From an uncultured Eubacterium sp. (GTDB lineage Bacteria; Bacillota; Clostridia; Oscillospirales; Acutalibacteraceae), in NCBI GenBank assembly GCA_934561395.1, contig CAKTGF010000003.1, positions 1 through 64,000 on the forward strand: a stretch of DNA of 64,000 nucleotides. Reading direction: 5' to 3'. The translations under genes were made by a program, and so were the position numbers. The notes below the pieces were generated by a model, which saw nothing but the letters and a program-made list of their open reading frames with translations, did not search any database and was not told the DNA's origin. Below are positions 7,207 to 15,522 of the stretch, piece after piece (position 1 is the first letter of the stretch; each line of letters opens with the position of its first letter).

Positions 7207-9291
7207 TTACTCAGCCTCGTCAGCAGCTGCATCCTCAGCAGGCTCTGCATCTGCAAGAACAGGAACTGTTTCCTCAGGCTTTTCAAGCAACTCCTTCATT
7301 GAAAGAGAAACTCTCTTTTTGTCAAAGTCAATGTCGATAATCTTTGCCTTAACAATGTCGCCAACCTTAAGAACATCTTGAGGAGTTTTGATTCTGTCCC
7401 AAGAAATTTGACTGATGTGGATAAGGCCGTCAACTGTAGGAAGAATGTTTGCAAATGCGCCGAATGTTGCAAAGCTTACGATTCTTGCGTCAACAACGCT
7501 GCCTACAGGGTAATCTCTCTTAAGAACCTCCCAAGGGCTATCCTCAACATTCTTAAAGCCAAGGCTGATTTTTCTGGTTTCCTCGTCAAGAGCCTTAACT
7601 GTAACCTCAACTGTATCGCCAACATGTACAACCTCTGACGGGTGTTTAATTCTTGACCATGAAAGTTCGGAAATGTGAACCATACCGTCAATTCCGCCAA
7701 GGTCAACAAATGCACCGTATGATGTAAGAGACTTAACTGTGCCTGTGATTTTTTGACCAACTTCAAGCTTTGACCAAGCCTCTTCCTGCTGTGCCTTTCT
7801 TTCAGCATCGGCAACAACCTTGATTGAGCCCACTGCTCTTCTTCTGCGTTCGTCAATGTCTATAATTTTGAACTTAACTGTTGCGCCCTTAAGAACATCA
7901 AGCTCCTGATTTCTCGGAACGCCTGAAAGTGATGCGGGAACGAACACTCTTGTGCCCTTTGTTGATACAAGAACGCCCTTGCGAACGATTTGTGTTACAA
8001 CGCCTTCAAGAATTTCATCATTCTCTTTAGCTGCAACAATTTCTTCCCAGCCCTTTTGACCGTCAAACAGGCGCTTTGAAAGTTTGAGCACGCCGTCTTG
8101 GTCATCTGTTTTCATAATAACAAGGTCGATTTCGTCGCCAACTGCAACTACATCCTCGCACTTGCTGATTGGGTCTGTTGTAAGGTCTTCAAAAGCAACA
8201 ACGCCTGTTTGCTTTCTACCCGGCACATCAACAAATACCTCTGTTGGTGTGATTCTTACAACTGTTCCCTTTACTACCTTGCTGTTTTCATTTTCTTTGA
8301 TAGATGCTTCGAACATCTCAGCGAAGGATGCCTCACCATCAGCAGATGCTTTGACAGCAGGCTTAGCAGCCTTATCAGCGGTTTCTGCTGTCTCCACAAC
8401 TTCTTCAGTTACGGCTGAAGTTGTTTCAACTTCCTTTTCTTTAATTTCTTCGGACATGGTTTTGAGTACCTCCTTGATAATTACCGAGGGTGTCGAAGCC
8501 CCGGCTGTAACTCCAACGCTGTCATAGCCTGAAAGGTCAAGCCCCTTAAGCTCCTCTGCCGTTTCAATTAAAAACGAAGGGCAACTTGCCGAGCTAACAT
8601 CCCTAAGCTTGCAGGTGTTGGAAGAATGACGACCTCCGATAACTATCATGGCGTCTGACTTTTCGGAAAGCAGAGCCGCTTCATTTTGTCTCTCAGATGT
8701 CGCATTACATATTGTATCAAAAATTTTACAATTTGTACATACCTTTTTTATGATTTTCTCGCATTTTTTCCATTCTTTTTGTGAAAAAGTTGTTTGCGAC
8801 ACGCAAATTAAATCACTTTTTTCATCAAAATGCCGGTGTAGTATAATTTGTTCAAGCTCATTTTCGTTTTTGAACACAAAAGAATCGCCGTTGCAATAGG
8901 AACGGATACCCTTAACCTCCGGGTGCAAACTGTCTCCTGCTATTAAAACGGAAACGGAACTGTCGTATTTTTTCACAATATTGTGAATCTTTTTAACGAA
9001 CGGGCAGGTGGCGTCAACATAGCTGATGCCGCTTTTTTCGATTTCCTCAATTATTTCCTTTTCAACGCCGTGGGTGCGAACAACGATTTTATATCCCATA
9101 GGGCACTGCTCGGGCTTATCAATAATCAACACGCCCTTTGATTTTAAATCGTCAACCAATTGGGCGTTGTGAATAATAGGCCCGAGAGTACATACCTTCT
9201 CGTTATCATTAACCAAGCTGTAAACAAGATTAACGGCTCTGTCAACACCAAAGCAAAAGCCTGCGGTGTCAGCCAAAACTATTTTTCTCAT
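7207..9291 (-). CDS. ispH-rpsA: Fused 4-hydroxy-3-methylbut-2-enyl diphosphate reductase / S1-domain ribosomal protein
   Basis: Residues 1-278 are IspH, the [4Fe-4S] enzyme that makes IPP and DMAPP. The cluster cysteines are Cys13 (GFCFGVDRA), Cys96 (DATCPFVKK) and Cys195 (ICNATSE), with His41, His74 and His123 in substrate-binding motifs. Residues 279-694 have an acidic, alanine-rich start and then four S1 RNA-binding domains, such as SYGAFVDLGGIDGMVHISE. This fusion is known in Clostridia. An in-frame ATG at 8457 opens the S1 part and is preceded by AGGAGG, so a separate 416-residue S1 protein may also be made. The 5' end overlaps plsC by four bases. Confidence 0.95.
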   Translation of the reverse strand: MRKIVLADTAGFCFGVDRAVNLVYSLVNDNEKVCTLGPIIHNAQLVDDLKSKGVLIIDKPEQCPMGYKIVVRTHGVEKEIIEEIEKSGISYVDATCPFVKKIHNIVKKYDSSVSVLIAGDSLHPEVKGIRSYCNGDSFVFKNENELEQIILHRHFDEKSDLICVSQTTFSQKEWKKCEKIIKKVCTNCKIFDTICNATSERQNEAALLSEKSDAMIVIGGRHSSNTCKLRDVSSASCPSFLIETAEELKGLDLSGYDSVGVTAGASTPSVIIKEVLKTMSEEIKEKEVETTSAVTEEVVETAETADKAAKPAVKASADGEASFAEMFEASIKENENSKVVKGTVVRITPTEVFVDVPGRKQTGVVAFEDLTTDPISKCEDVVAVGDEIDLVIMKTDDQDGVLKLSKRLFDGQKGWEEIVAAKENDEILEGVVTQIVRKGVLVSTKGTRVFVPASLSGVPRNQELDVLKGATVKFKIIDIDERRRRAVGSIKVVADAERKAQQEEAWSKLEVGQKITGTVKSLTSYGAFVDLGGIDGMVHISELSWSRIKHPSEVVHVGDTVEVTVKALDEETRKISLGFKNVEDSPWEVLKRDYPVGSVVDARIVSFATFGAFANILPTVDGLIHISQISWDRIKTPQDVLKVGDIVKAKIIDIDFDKKRVSLSMKELLEKPEETVPVLADAEPAEDAAADEAE
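8455..8475 (-). promoter_or_regulatory. Internal ribosome-binding site and ATG for the S1 part of ispH-rpsA
   Basis: Inside the fused gene, AAGGAGG (8469-8475, minus) lies 11 bases before an in-frame ATG (8455-8457), which begins MSEEIKEKEVE exactly at the domain border. A near-perfect Shine-Dalgarno at this point is unlikely to be chance. Confidence 0.6.
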
Positions 9292-9938
9292 TTAACCTCA
9301 GCCTCCCAAAGCTCGGTAATTCTGTCCATAACCAAATTAGCGGCTTTTCTTATGTCGCTTGATGCAAAATCTTCTTTGTTAAAATTCATTTCCTCAGGGG
9401 TAATAAGCTTGCCATATGATACAGTAAGCTTTTTGCCTGCCTTAATAGGGCCGTCGCAGCATATTGCAACAGGCAAAACAGATGCGTTTGTGGCCTTAGC
9501 AATAACGGCAACCCCTGCCTTTGCCCTTTGGGGCACGCCGTTTTTATCCTTAATTCTTTTACCCTCGGGGCAAATTGCCATAACGTGCCCCTCTTCAATG
9601 ATTTTTTCGCCGTAATCAATGGCAGAGGTGTCGCCCTTGCCACGGTTAACAGGAAAGCCGTACATGTGAGTAACAAACCAACCTGCTATGGGGTTTTTAA
9701 AAAGCTCAATTTTTGCCATAAAATGAAGCGGCGGCACCTGCTTTGGCATTGCAACAAAAACAGGGTCCAAGGCGCAGGTGTGGTTAATGGCTACTATGTA
9801 ACGCTCACCGTTTTTGGGGATGTTTTCAAGGCCCTTAAATTGGGTTTTATAAACAATCTTAACAACAGGTCTGAAAACAGCCTTTATAAAATTATAAAGT
9901 TTGTAGTGCTTAACCTGTGAATAATCAAATTTCTTCAT
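9288..9938 (-). CDS. plsC: 1-acyl-sn-glycerol-3-phosphate acyltransferase
   Basis: It acylates lysophosphatidic acid at the membrane to give phosphatidic acid. The 216-aa protein has the catalytic HX4D motif (NHTCALDP, about 52-59), the glycerophosphate-binding CPEGKRIKD and a hydrophobic N-terminal region near KAVFRPVVKIVYK. It overlaps ispH by four bases and touches cmk, in the order HI0933, cmk, plsC, ispH-rpsA that is common in Clostridia. Confidence 0.95.
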   Translation of the reverse strand: MKKFDYSQVKHYKLYNFIKAVFRPVVKIVYKTQFKGLENIPKNGERYIVAINHTCALDPVFVAMPKQVPPLHFMAKIELFKNPIAGWFVTHMYGFPVNRGKGDTSAIDYGEKIIEEGHVMAICPEGKRIKDKNGVPQRAKAGVAVIAKATNASVLPVAICCDGPIKAGKKLTVSYGKLITPEEMNFNKEDFASSDIRKAANLVMDRITELWEAEVK

Positions 9939-10597
9939 TAGATATTCTCCTTAATTATATTAACCACCATATCAATTGACTGCTGCAATGTGCAATCAGA
10001 GGTGTCTGCCATTATTGACTGCTCAGAGGGCTTAAGGGGCGCAATTTCACGGTGGGAATCCTGATAATCACGCTGTTCGACATCTGCCAAAACATCCTCA
10101 TAATTAACATTTTCGCCCTTTTCCAAAAGCTCTTTATATCTTCTTTGAGCACGGCATTCCGGCGATGCAAAAAGGAATATTTTTACCTGTGCGTTTGGCA
10201 AAACGACCGTGGCAATATCCCTGCCGTCCATAATAACATTATTGGTTTTTGCAATATCTCTTTGCAAATCCAGCAAAAAGCTCCTAACCTGTGCAATGGC
10301 GGAAACCTTGCTTGCACCCATAGAAATTTCGGGAGTTCTGATAAGTGACGAAACATCCTCGCCGTTAAGATACACCACCTGTGTGCCGTTTTCGTGCTTA
10401 AGCTCAACCTTAGTTTCGGCAAGCATATCAATAATCCCCTGCTCACTGTCAATAACTCCGTTTCTTACGGCGTTCAATGCAATTGAGCGGTAAAGTGCGC
10501 CTGTGTCAACATAAATATAGCCCAGCTCCTTGGCAGCAGCCTTGGCGACTGTGCTTTTGCCTGCGCCTGCCGGTCCGTCGATAGCAACATTAATCAT
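9938..10597 (-). CDS. cmk: Cytidylate kinase
   Basis: It phosphorylates CMP and dCMP to the diphosphates. The 219-aa protein has the P-loop DGPAGAGKST (about 7-16), the YVDTGALYR motif that binds the monophosphate, MDGRDIATVVLPNA, and the lid region CRAQRRYKEL. It overlaps plsC by one base and is the second gene of a four-gene cluster. Confidence 0.97.
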   Translation of the reverse strand: MINVAIDGPAGAGKSTVAKAAAKELGYIYVDTGALYRSIALNAVRNGVIDSEQGIIDMLAETKVELKHENGTQVVYLNGEDVSSLIRTPEISMGASKVSAIAQVRSFLLDLQRDIAKTNNVIMDGRDIATVVLPNAQVKIFLFASPECRAQRRYKELLEKGENVNYEDVLADVEQRDYQDSHREIAPLKPSEQSIMADTSDCTLQQSIDMVVNIIKENI

Positions 10598-10612
10598 ATA
10601 GAATACCTCTAA

Positions 10613-11842
10613 TTAAATATTTTGACCGCATAAATATCCGGTGGAAAATGCAATTTGCAAATTAAAGCCGCCCGTATATGCGTCAACATCAATAACTTCC
10701 CCTGCAAAGTACAAATTATCAATAATTTTTGATTTCATTGTTTTTGGGTTGATTTCCTTTACGCTCACGCCGCCGGAGGTTATTATAGCCTCCTCAATAG
10801 GTCTGAAATCCGTAATATCAACGCAAAAATCCTTAATCAGCCTGACAAGGTTCAGCCTTTGCTCCCTTGAAATTTGGTTGCATTTGGTTGACGGTTCAAT
10901 ACCGCTGAGCTTTACAATAACAGGAATAAGCTTGTTTGGCAACAGTGCAGACAAGGAATTAATAAAATCTTTATTATTGTTTTCGGCAAAATCCCTTTGA
11001 ATTCTTTTATCAAGTATCTTGTCATCAAGGGCAGGCTTTAAATCAATGCTGATTTTGTAGCTGTGCTTTTTAGGCTCACTTAAATGTGCTGAGGCCGATA
11101 AAATAACAGGCCCGCTGACGCCGTAATGTGTAAAAAGCATTTCACCAAAATCGGAATATATATTTTTTTCGCCGTCTGTAACCTTTATTGCCACATTCCT
11201 TAAGGAAAGTCCTTGCAGCTGCGGAATAAAATTATTTCTGCACACCAGCGAAATAAGGGAGGGTTTAAGCGGCGTAACTGTGTGGCCGACACTTTCGGCA
11301 AGCAGATAGCCGTCCCCCGTGGAGCCTGTTGCCGGGTAGCTTTTGCCCCCGGTGCAAACAGCTACACTGTCACATTCATAAGCGCTGCCGTCAGCAATAA
11401 CTACCGAGGTTATTTTGTTATTTTCAACATTAAAGCCCGTAACAGTGCCCTGAATTATTTTTGCACCTGCCTGCTTGGCGTTTTTAACCAAAGCATCAAC
11501 AACATCAACCGCCCTGTCGGATACGGGGAAAACTCTGTTTCCTCTTTCAATTTTTGTGGGAACGCCCAATTCTTCCATTAAAGCAATGGTGTCATAAGGC
11601 ATAAAGGCGGAAAATGCGGAATACAAAAATCTTGGATTTGTGGGAACGTTTGATATAAGCTCCTCCAAATCAAAGCAGGCGTTTGTTATGTTGCATCTTC
11701 CCTTGCCTGTTATCATTACCTTTCGGGCAGGGCGTTGCATTTTTTCAATCACAAGCACTTGGTTGCCAAGCCTTGCGCTTTCTGCGGCGGCAATAAGGCC
11801 TGCGGCACCTGCGCCGATTATTATAACTTTTCTTTCACTCAT
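10613..11842 (-). CDS. HI0933-family flavoprotein (putative NAD(P)/FAD-dependent oxidoreductase)
   Basis: This 409-aa protein has an N-terminal dinucleotide-binding fold (IIGAGAAGLIAAAE, about 6-19), KVMITGKGRCNITN, the family motif TGGKSYPATGSTGDGY and the closing FAGEVIDVDAYTGGFNLQIA. HI0933/YhiN proteins bind FAD; their physiological substrate is unsettled. It is 15 bases upstream of cmk, a neighbourhood conserved in Firmicutes, and downstream of the ABC-F gene. Confidence 0.9.
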   Translation of the reverse strand: MSERKVIIIGAGAAGLIAAAESARLGNQVLVIEKMQRPARKVMITGKGRCNITNACFDLEELISNVPTNPRFLYSAFSAFMPYDTIALMEELGVPTKIERGNRVFPVSDRAVDVVDALVKNAKQAGAKIIQGTVTGFNVENNKITSVVIADGSAYECDSVAVCTGGKSYPATGSTGDGYLLAESVGHTVTPLKPSLISLVCRNNFIPQLQGLSLRNVAIKVTDGEKNIYSDFGEMLFTHYGVSGPVILSASAHLSEPKKHSYKISIDLKPALDDKILDKRIQRDFAENNNKDFINSLSALLPNKLIPVIVKLSGIEPSTKCNQISREQRLNLVRLIKDFCVDITDFRPIEEAIITSGGVSVKEINPKTMKSKIIDNLYFAGEVIDVDAYTGGFNLQIAFSTGYLCGQNI

Positions 11843-11858
11843 AGCATAATATTATAAA

Positions 11859-13772
11859 TTATAAGTCGTCATCTGTCAATTGTGTTACAAGCTCTGACAA
11901 TTGTTCCCATTCCTCATAAAGGTTATCCCTGTGTGCGGTTTTGGTATCAAGGCTTGATGTCAGCTCCATTAAGCTGTCATAATCTGCGGTTGCAAGACGG
12001 CCGTTAATATCGTCAATTTCAATTTCAAGGGCTTCAATCTCCTCCTCGCATTTTGCAAGGCGTGTTTTTGCTTTTCTTAAATTTGACTGCCTTTCCTTTT
12101 TCAACTTGTAATCGTTAACCTTTTTTGGAGCTTGTGCGGCAACGGCGGTTTGCTCCTGCTGATTAAGCATTGCCTTGCGCTCAACATATTCGTCATAATT
12201 GCCCATATATTCGTTAACACCGTCAGGGGTAAGTTCAATAATTCTGGTTGCAAGCTTATTTATAAAATATCTGTCGTGGGACACTATAAGCATTGTTCCG
12301 CTGTAATCAAGCAGAGTGTTTTCCAACTCCTCACGGGAAAAGGAATCAAGGTGGTTGGTGGGCTCGTCCAAAAGCAAAAAGTTAAATTTGCCAAGCATAA
12401 GCTTTAAAAGTGCCACCCTTGCACGTTCGCCGCCCGAGCAGGATTCTAATTTTTTATACACATCATCGCCTTTAAACAAAAAAGCTGCAAGTGCGGAGCG
12501 CACCGAGGTTTCCGTCATGGCAGGAAAGCTTGACCAAACCTCCTCCAGGGCGGTTTTGCTTAAATCAAGCTTTGCCTGAACCTGGTCAAAATAGCCTGTT
12601 TGCACCATTGAGCCAAAGTTAAAAAAGCCGTCGTCTGCGCCGTAGTCACGCATAAGAATTTTCAACAGGGTGGTTTTGCCGCAGCCGTTGTCGCCGAGGA
12701 GAAACACCCTTTCGTTTTTCCTTACCCCAAAGCTTACATTTTTAAAGATGTGCTTTTCTCCAAAGCTTTTGGCAAGGCCGTTAACATTTAAAACTTCTTC
12801 TCCGCTTACGCATTTAGGCGTGAAATCAAAGCGTATTCGTGCAACCTTGCTGTCGGGAACAACAAGCTGCGCCCTAATGCGCTCAATTACCTTTTCCTTG
12901 CTTTCGGCGGTTTTAATATTCTTTTCTCTGTTCCATCTGCGCTGCTGCTCAATTATACCCTCAAGCCTGGCAATTTCTTTCATATCGTTTTGATATTTTT
13001 CCTCAATTGCCTTTTGCTCGGCCTGCTTTTTAACAATAAATTGCGAGTAATTGCCGATATAGCAGCGTGATTTTTTGTTTTCGATTTCTATTGTTTTGTT
13101 TGTGATTTTATCAAGAAAATATCTGTCATGGCTGATAATAAGGCAGGCTCCGTTAAAATCCTTTAAAAAGCCCTCAAGCCACTCAACTGCAGTAATGTCA
13201 AGGTGGTTTGTAGGCTCATCCAAAAGCAAAAAATCAGCCTTTGAAAGCAGGAGCTTTGCCAAAATAAGCTTTGAGCGCTGACCGCCCGACAGCTTTGAGG
13301 TTGGCATATCAAAATCACTTTCGCTAAAGCCAAGGCCTATTAAGGCAGAACGGGTCATGCTTTTGTAGGTTAAGCCGCCGTTGCGGTTGTATTCTTCATT
13401 AAGCCTGTCCTGCAAAGCAATATTTTCGTTTTGATTGCCAATGCCCTTTGTAAGGTTATAATTAACCTGCTCAAGCTGCTTTTCAAGTTGGATTAAATCA
13501 TCGAAAACAGAAATAAGCTCATCATAAACGCTCCTGTTTTCAGAGCAGGTGTGCTGCTGCATATAGCCAAGCTTAACATTTTTGCCAATAAAGCAATTGC
13601 CGCTGTCTGCGGTGTATTCGCCGGTTATAATTTTGAACAGCGAGGTTTTGCCTGCGCCGTTGCAGCCGATAAGCCCAACCTTTTCCTTTTCCTTAACATC
13701 AAAGGAAACATTGTCAAACAACATATTTTCGCCAAATGATAATGTTAAATTTTGAACATCAAGAATTGCCAT
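11859..13772 (-). CDS. ABC-F family ATPase (ribosome-associated)
   Basis: The protein has two ATP-binding cassettes and no membrane segments. Cassette 1 has Walker A GCNGAGKTS, signature LSGGQRSK and LLLDEPTNHLD. Cassette 2 has GDNGCGKTT, CSGGERAR and LLLDEPTNHLD. A linker with many charged residues lies between them, and a C-terminal coiled coil covers about 560-637. ABC-F proteins act in the ribosomal E site, easing stalled translation or giving antibiotic protection; which applies here is unclear. The start is the ATG at 13772 (637 aa), with GGAG five bases upstream, rather than an ATG ten codons earlier. Confidence 0.92.
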   Translation of the reverse strand: MAILDVQNLTLSFGENMLFDNVSFDVKEKEKVGLIGCNGAGKTSLFKIITGEYTADSGNCFIGKNVKLGYMQQHTCSENRSVYDELISVFDDLIQLEKQLEQVNYNLTKGIGNQNENIALQDRLNEEYNRNGGLTYKSMTRSALIGLGFSESDFDMPTSKLSGGQRSKLILAKLLLSKADFLLLDEPTNHLDITAVEWLEGFLKDFNGACLIISHDRYFLDKITNKTIEIENKKSRCYIGNYSQFIVKKQAEQKAIEEKYQNDMKEIARLEGIIEQQRRWNREKNIKTAESKEKVIERIRAQLVVPDSKVARIRFDFTPKCVSGEEVLNVNGLAKSFGEKHIFKNVSFGVRKNERVFLLGDNGCGKTTLLKILMRDYGADDGFFNFGSMVQTGYFDQVQAKLDLSKTALEEVWSSFPAMTETSVRSALAAFLFKGDDVYKKLESCSGGERARVALLKLMLGKFNFLLLDEPTNHLDSFSREELENTLLDYSGTMLIVSHDRYFINKLATRIIELTPDGVNEYMGNYDEYVERKAMLNQQEQTAVAAQAPKKVNDYKLKKERQSNLRKAKTRLAKCEEEIEALEIEIDDINGRLATADYDSLMELTSSLDTKTAHRDNLYEEWEQLSELVTQLTDDDL

Positions 13773-13828
13773 AATTACTCCAAATTTATATATTAGTACC
13801 AATCTTTTCTATTTTACAACAAATCTTC

Positions 13829-13857
13829 TTGAATGTGAAGAAAAAATTTGATAATAT
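13829..13857 (+). promoter_or_regulatory. manA promoter
   Basis: TTGAAT (13829-13834), 17 bases, TAATAT (13852-13857), about 65 bases before the manA start. Confidence 0.5.
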
Positions 13858-13924
13858 ATTTATGTTTTTCAGCATAAATTGCAAACAAAGTTTTTTTAAT
13901 GTAACGAAAGGCTACGGCGATAAT

Positions 13925-14878
13925 ATGGAAATACTAAAACTGAACCCTGTTTTTAAAGACTACATTTGGGGCGGCACAAGGCTGCACACAGATTACGGCT
14001 TTAACACAGGCTTTGACAAAACAGCTGAGGGCTGGATGCTTGCCTGCCATAAGGACGGCGTTAACACCGTTGACGGCGGCGAGTTTGACAAAATGCCCCT
14101 TGATAAGGTTATTGACCAGGTTGGGCTTGAGGCTATCGGCGGCAAAAATTGCCTTAAATTTCCGTATTTTCCTGTTTTAATTAAACTTATTGACGCCCAT
14201 GACAGCTTGTCAATTCAGGTTCATCCCGATGATGAATATGCAAGGCGTGTGGAAAATGAGTTCGGCAAAACCGAAATTTGGTATGTGCTTGACGCTGTTG
14301 ACGATGCCGAATTGATTTACGGCTTTAAAAAGGAAATCAGCAGAGAAGAATTCAGAACAGCCATTGAAAACAAAACCCTTCTTGAAAAGCTGAACAGCGT
14401 TAAGGTAAAAAAGGGCGATTTGTTCTTTATTGAGGCAGGCACCGTTCACGCTATCGGCAAGGGCGCATTGATCGCTGAAATTCAGCAAAATTCAAACTGC
14501 ACATACAGGGTTTACGATTACGGAAGAATCGGTAAAGACGGCAAGCCGAGAGAGCTGCACATTGACAAAGCAGTTGATGTTTCAAAAACCGTTCCGCCAA
14601 AATACGATATTAAGCCCTTGGGCAGCGAGGTTAAGCACAACGGCTACATCAGTCAGGCAATTGCAAAATGCGATTTGTTCACGGTTGACAGATATTGCGT
14701 AAGCGACACCTTAACCCTTAACGCAACCGATTTAAGCTTTAATCACATTCTTGTTATCGGCGGCAAGGGCAAAATTAATTCACGCAATGCAAAAAAAGGC
14801 GATTCTTTCCTCGTTCCGGCAGGCTACGGCGAATATAAGCTCAGCGGCAATTTAGAAATTCTCGTTACATCGGTATAA
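13925..14878 (+). CDS. manA: Mannose-6-phosphate isomerase, class I
   Basis: It interconverts fructose 6-phosphate and mannose 6-phosphate in the cytoplasm, using zinc. The 317-aa cupin protein begins with the family pattern LNPVFKDYIWGG and has SLSIQVHPDDEYA with zinc-binding His, GTVHAIGKGALIAEIQQ and the YRVYDYGR segment. The ATG at 13925 is chosen over upstream in-frame codons because those precede or overlap the promoter. GAAAGG lies about 13 bases upstream, a longer gap than usual. It is transcribed away from the ABC-F gene. Confidence 0.95.
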   Translation: MEILKLNPVFKDYIWGGTRLHTDYGFNTGFDKTAEGWMLACHKDGVNTVDGGEFDKMPLDKVIDQVGLEAIGGKNCLKFPYFPVLIKLIDAHDSLSIQVHPDDEYARRVENEFGKTEIWYVLDAVDDAELIYGFKKEISREEFRTAIENKTLLEKLNSVKVKKGDLFFIEAGTVHAIGKGALIAEIQQNSNCTYRVYDYGRIGKDGKPRELHIDKAVDVSKTVPPKYDIKPLGSEVKHNGYISQAIAKCDLFTVDRYCVSDTLTLNATDLSFNHILVIGGKGKINSRNAKKGDSFLVPAGYGEYKLSGNLEILVTSV

Positions 14879-14887
14879 TAATGAATA

Positions 14888-14935
14888 AAATCACTCCCTA
14901 TTGCTAAAACTAAAGTAAAAGGAGTGATTTTTTTG
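14888..14935 (+). terminator. Hairpin after manA that encloses the ribosome site of the next gene
   Basis: AAATCACTCC (14888-14897) pairs perfectly with GGAGTGATTT (14921-14930) across a 23-base loop and is followed by TTTT. It looks like the manA terminator, but its right arm contains part of the AAGGAG ribosome site (14919-14924) of the DUF378 gene. Confidence 0.55.
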
Positions 14936-15142
14936 AAGGTAATTGACAGAATTGCCCTTATACTTACCATTATCGGCGGTATAAATTGGGGCTCAATCGG
15001 TATTTTTAAATTTGATATTGTGGCTTGGATTTTCGGCGGTCAGGACGCTGTGTTGTCACGAATTATATATACACTGGTTGGCCTGTGTGCGATTTGGTGC
15101 ATCAGTTTTTTGTTCAAGCGTGACTCAATGCTGGATGAATAA
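14933..15142 (+). CDS. DUF378 family small membrane protein
   Basis: This is a 69-aa protein with two hydrophobic segments (about 5-27 and 42-62) and the DUF378/YuzA hallmark TIIGGINWGSIGIF. The function is unknown to me. The TTG at 14933 is the likely start, because AAGGAG (14919-14924) lies eight bases before it; a GTG at 14924 overlaps that ribosome site. The ribosome site sits in a hairpin that may link its expression to read-through from manA. Confidence 0.75.
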   Translation: MKVIDRIALILTIIGGINWGSIGIFKFDIVAWIFGGQDAVLSRIIYTLVGLCAIWCISFLFKRDSMLDE

Positions 15143-15154
15143 TTTAATACAGAG

Positions 15155-15472
15155 AAAAAAGCAAACCGATTTTGGGGCGCACTGCACAAGGAAGTAATTG
15201 GTTTAAGCTTTCTGAGTTTTGCCTATTGCACTATTAAAAAATCCCGTTAATACGCAAGTATTAACGGGATTTTGTTAATGCACACTGAACAAAATCAGTT
15301 TGCTTAAACTGCCTTGCACTCAAAAAGCCAAAGAAACAGATGAAAGACAAGGCATAATTTGCAGGGCAGGCTTGCCGCCTTCACTGTAAATTTAACGCAG
15401 TATTTCGCTGTTTATTTGTTTTTTGAGCATTTATTCCTTGTGTAGTGCGCCCCTTCAGTCGGTTTGCTTTTT
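15155..15472. repeat. 318-bp inverted-repeat element with three nested hairpin arms
   Basis: The ends are about 39-bp imperfect inverted repeats (15155-15193 and 15434-15472), containing AAGCAAACCGA, GGGGCGCACT and ACAAGGAA on the left and their complements on the right. Inside are arm A (15201-15309: GTTTAAGC/GCTTAAAC and CTGAG-TTTTG/CAAAATCAG around a 16-bp core hairpin) and arm B (15319-15427: CTCAAAAA/TTTTTTGAG and AAACAG/CTGTTT). The result would be a three-way-junction fold. No coding sequence was found. It lies between two convergent genes. It could be a MITE-like element or a structured RNA; no target duplication was seen. Confidence 0.6.
15229..15298 (+). repeat. 70-bp dispersed repeat, copy 1 (16-bp hairpin core)
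   Basis: This differs at only two positions from 57763-57832. Its core AAAATCCCGTTAATAC (15238-15253) pairs perfectly with 15258-15273 around a GCAA loop, a GNRA-type tetraloop on the plus strand, and is followed by T-rich sequence. It can act as a bidirectional terminator for the flanking convergent genes. Confidence 0.75.
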
Positions 15473-15522
15473 ATTTTCGTTTTATTCAAATATTGCACTG
15501 TACTCCTCAGGGGTTAAATCAA

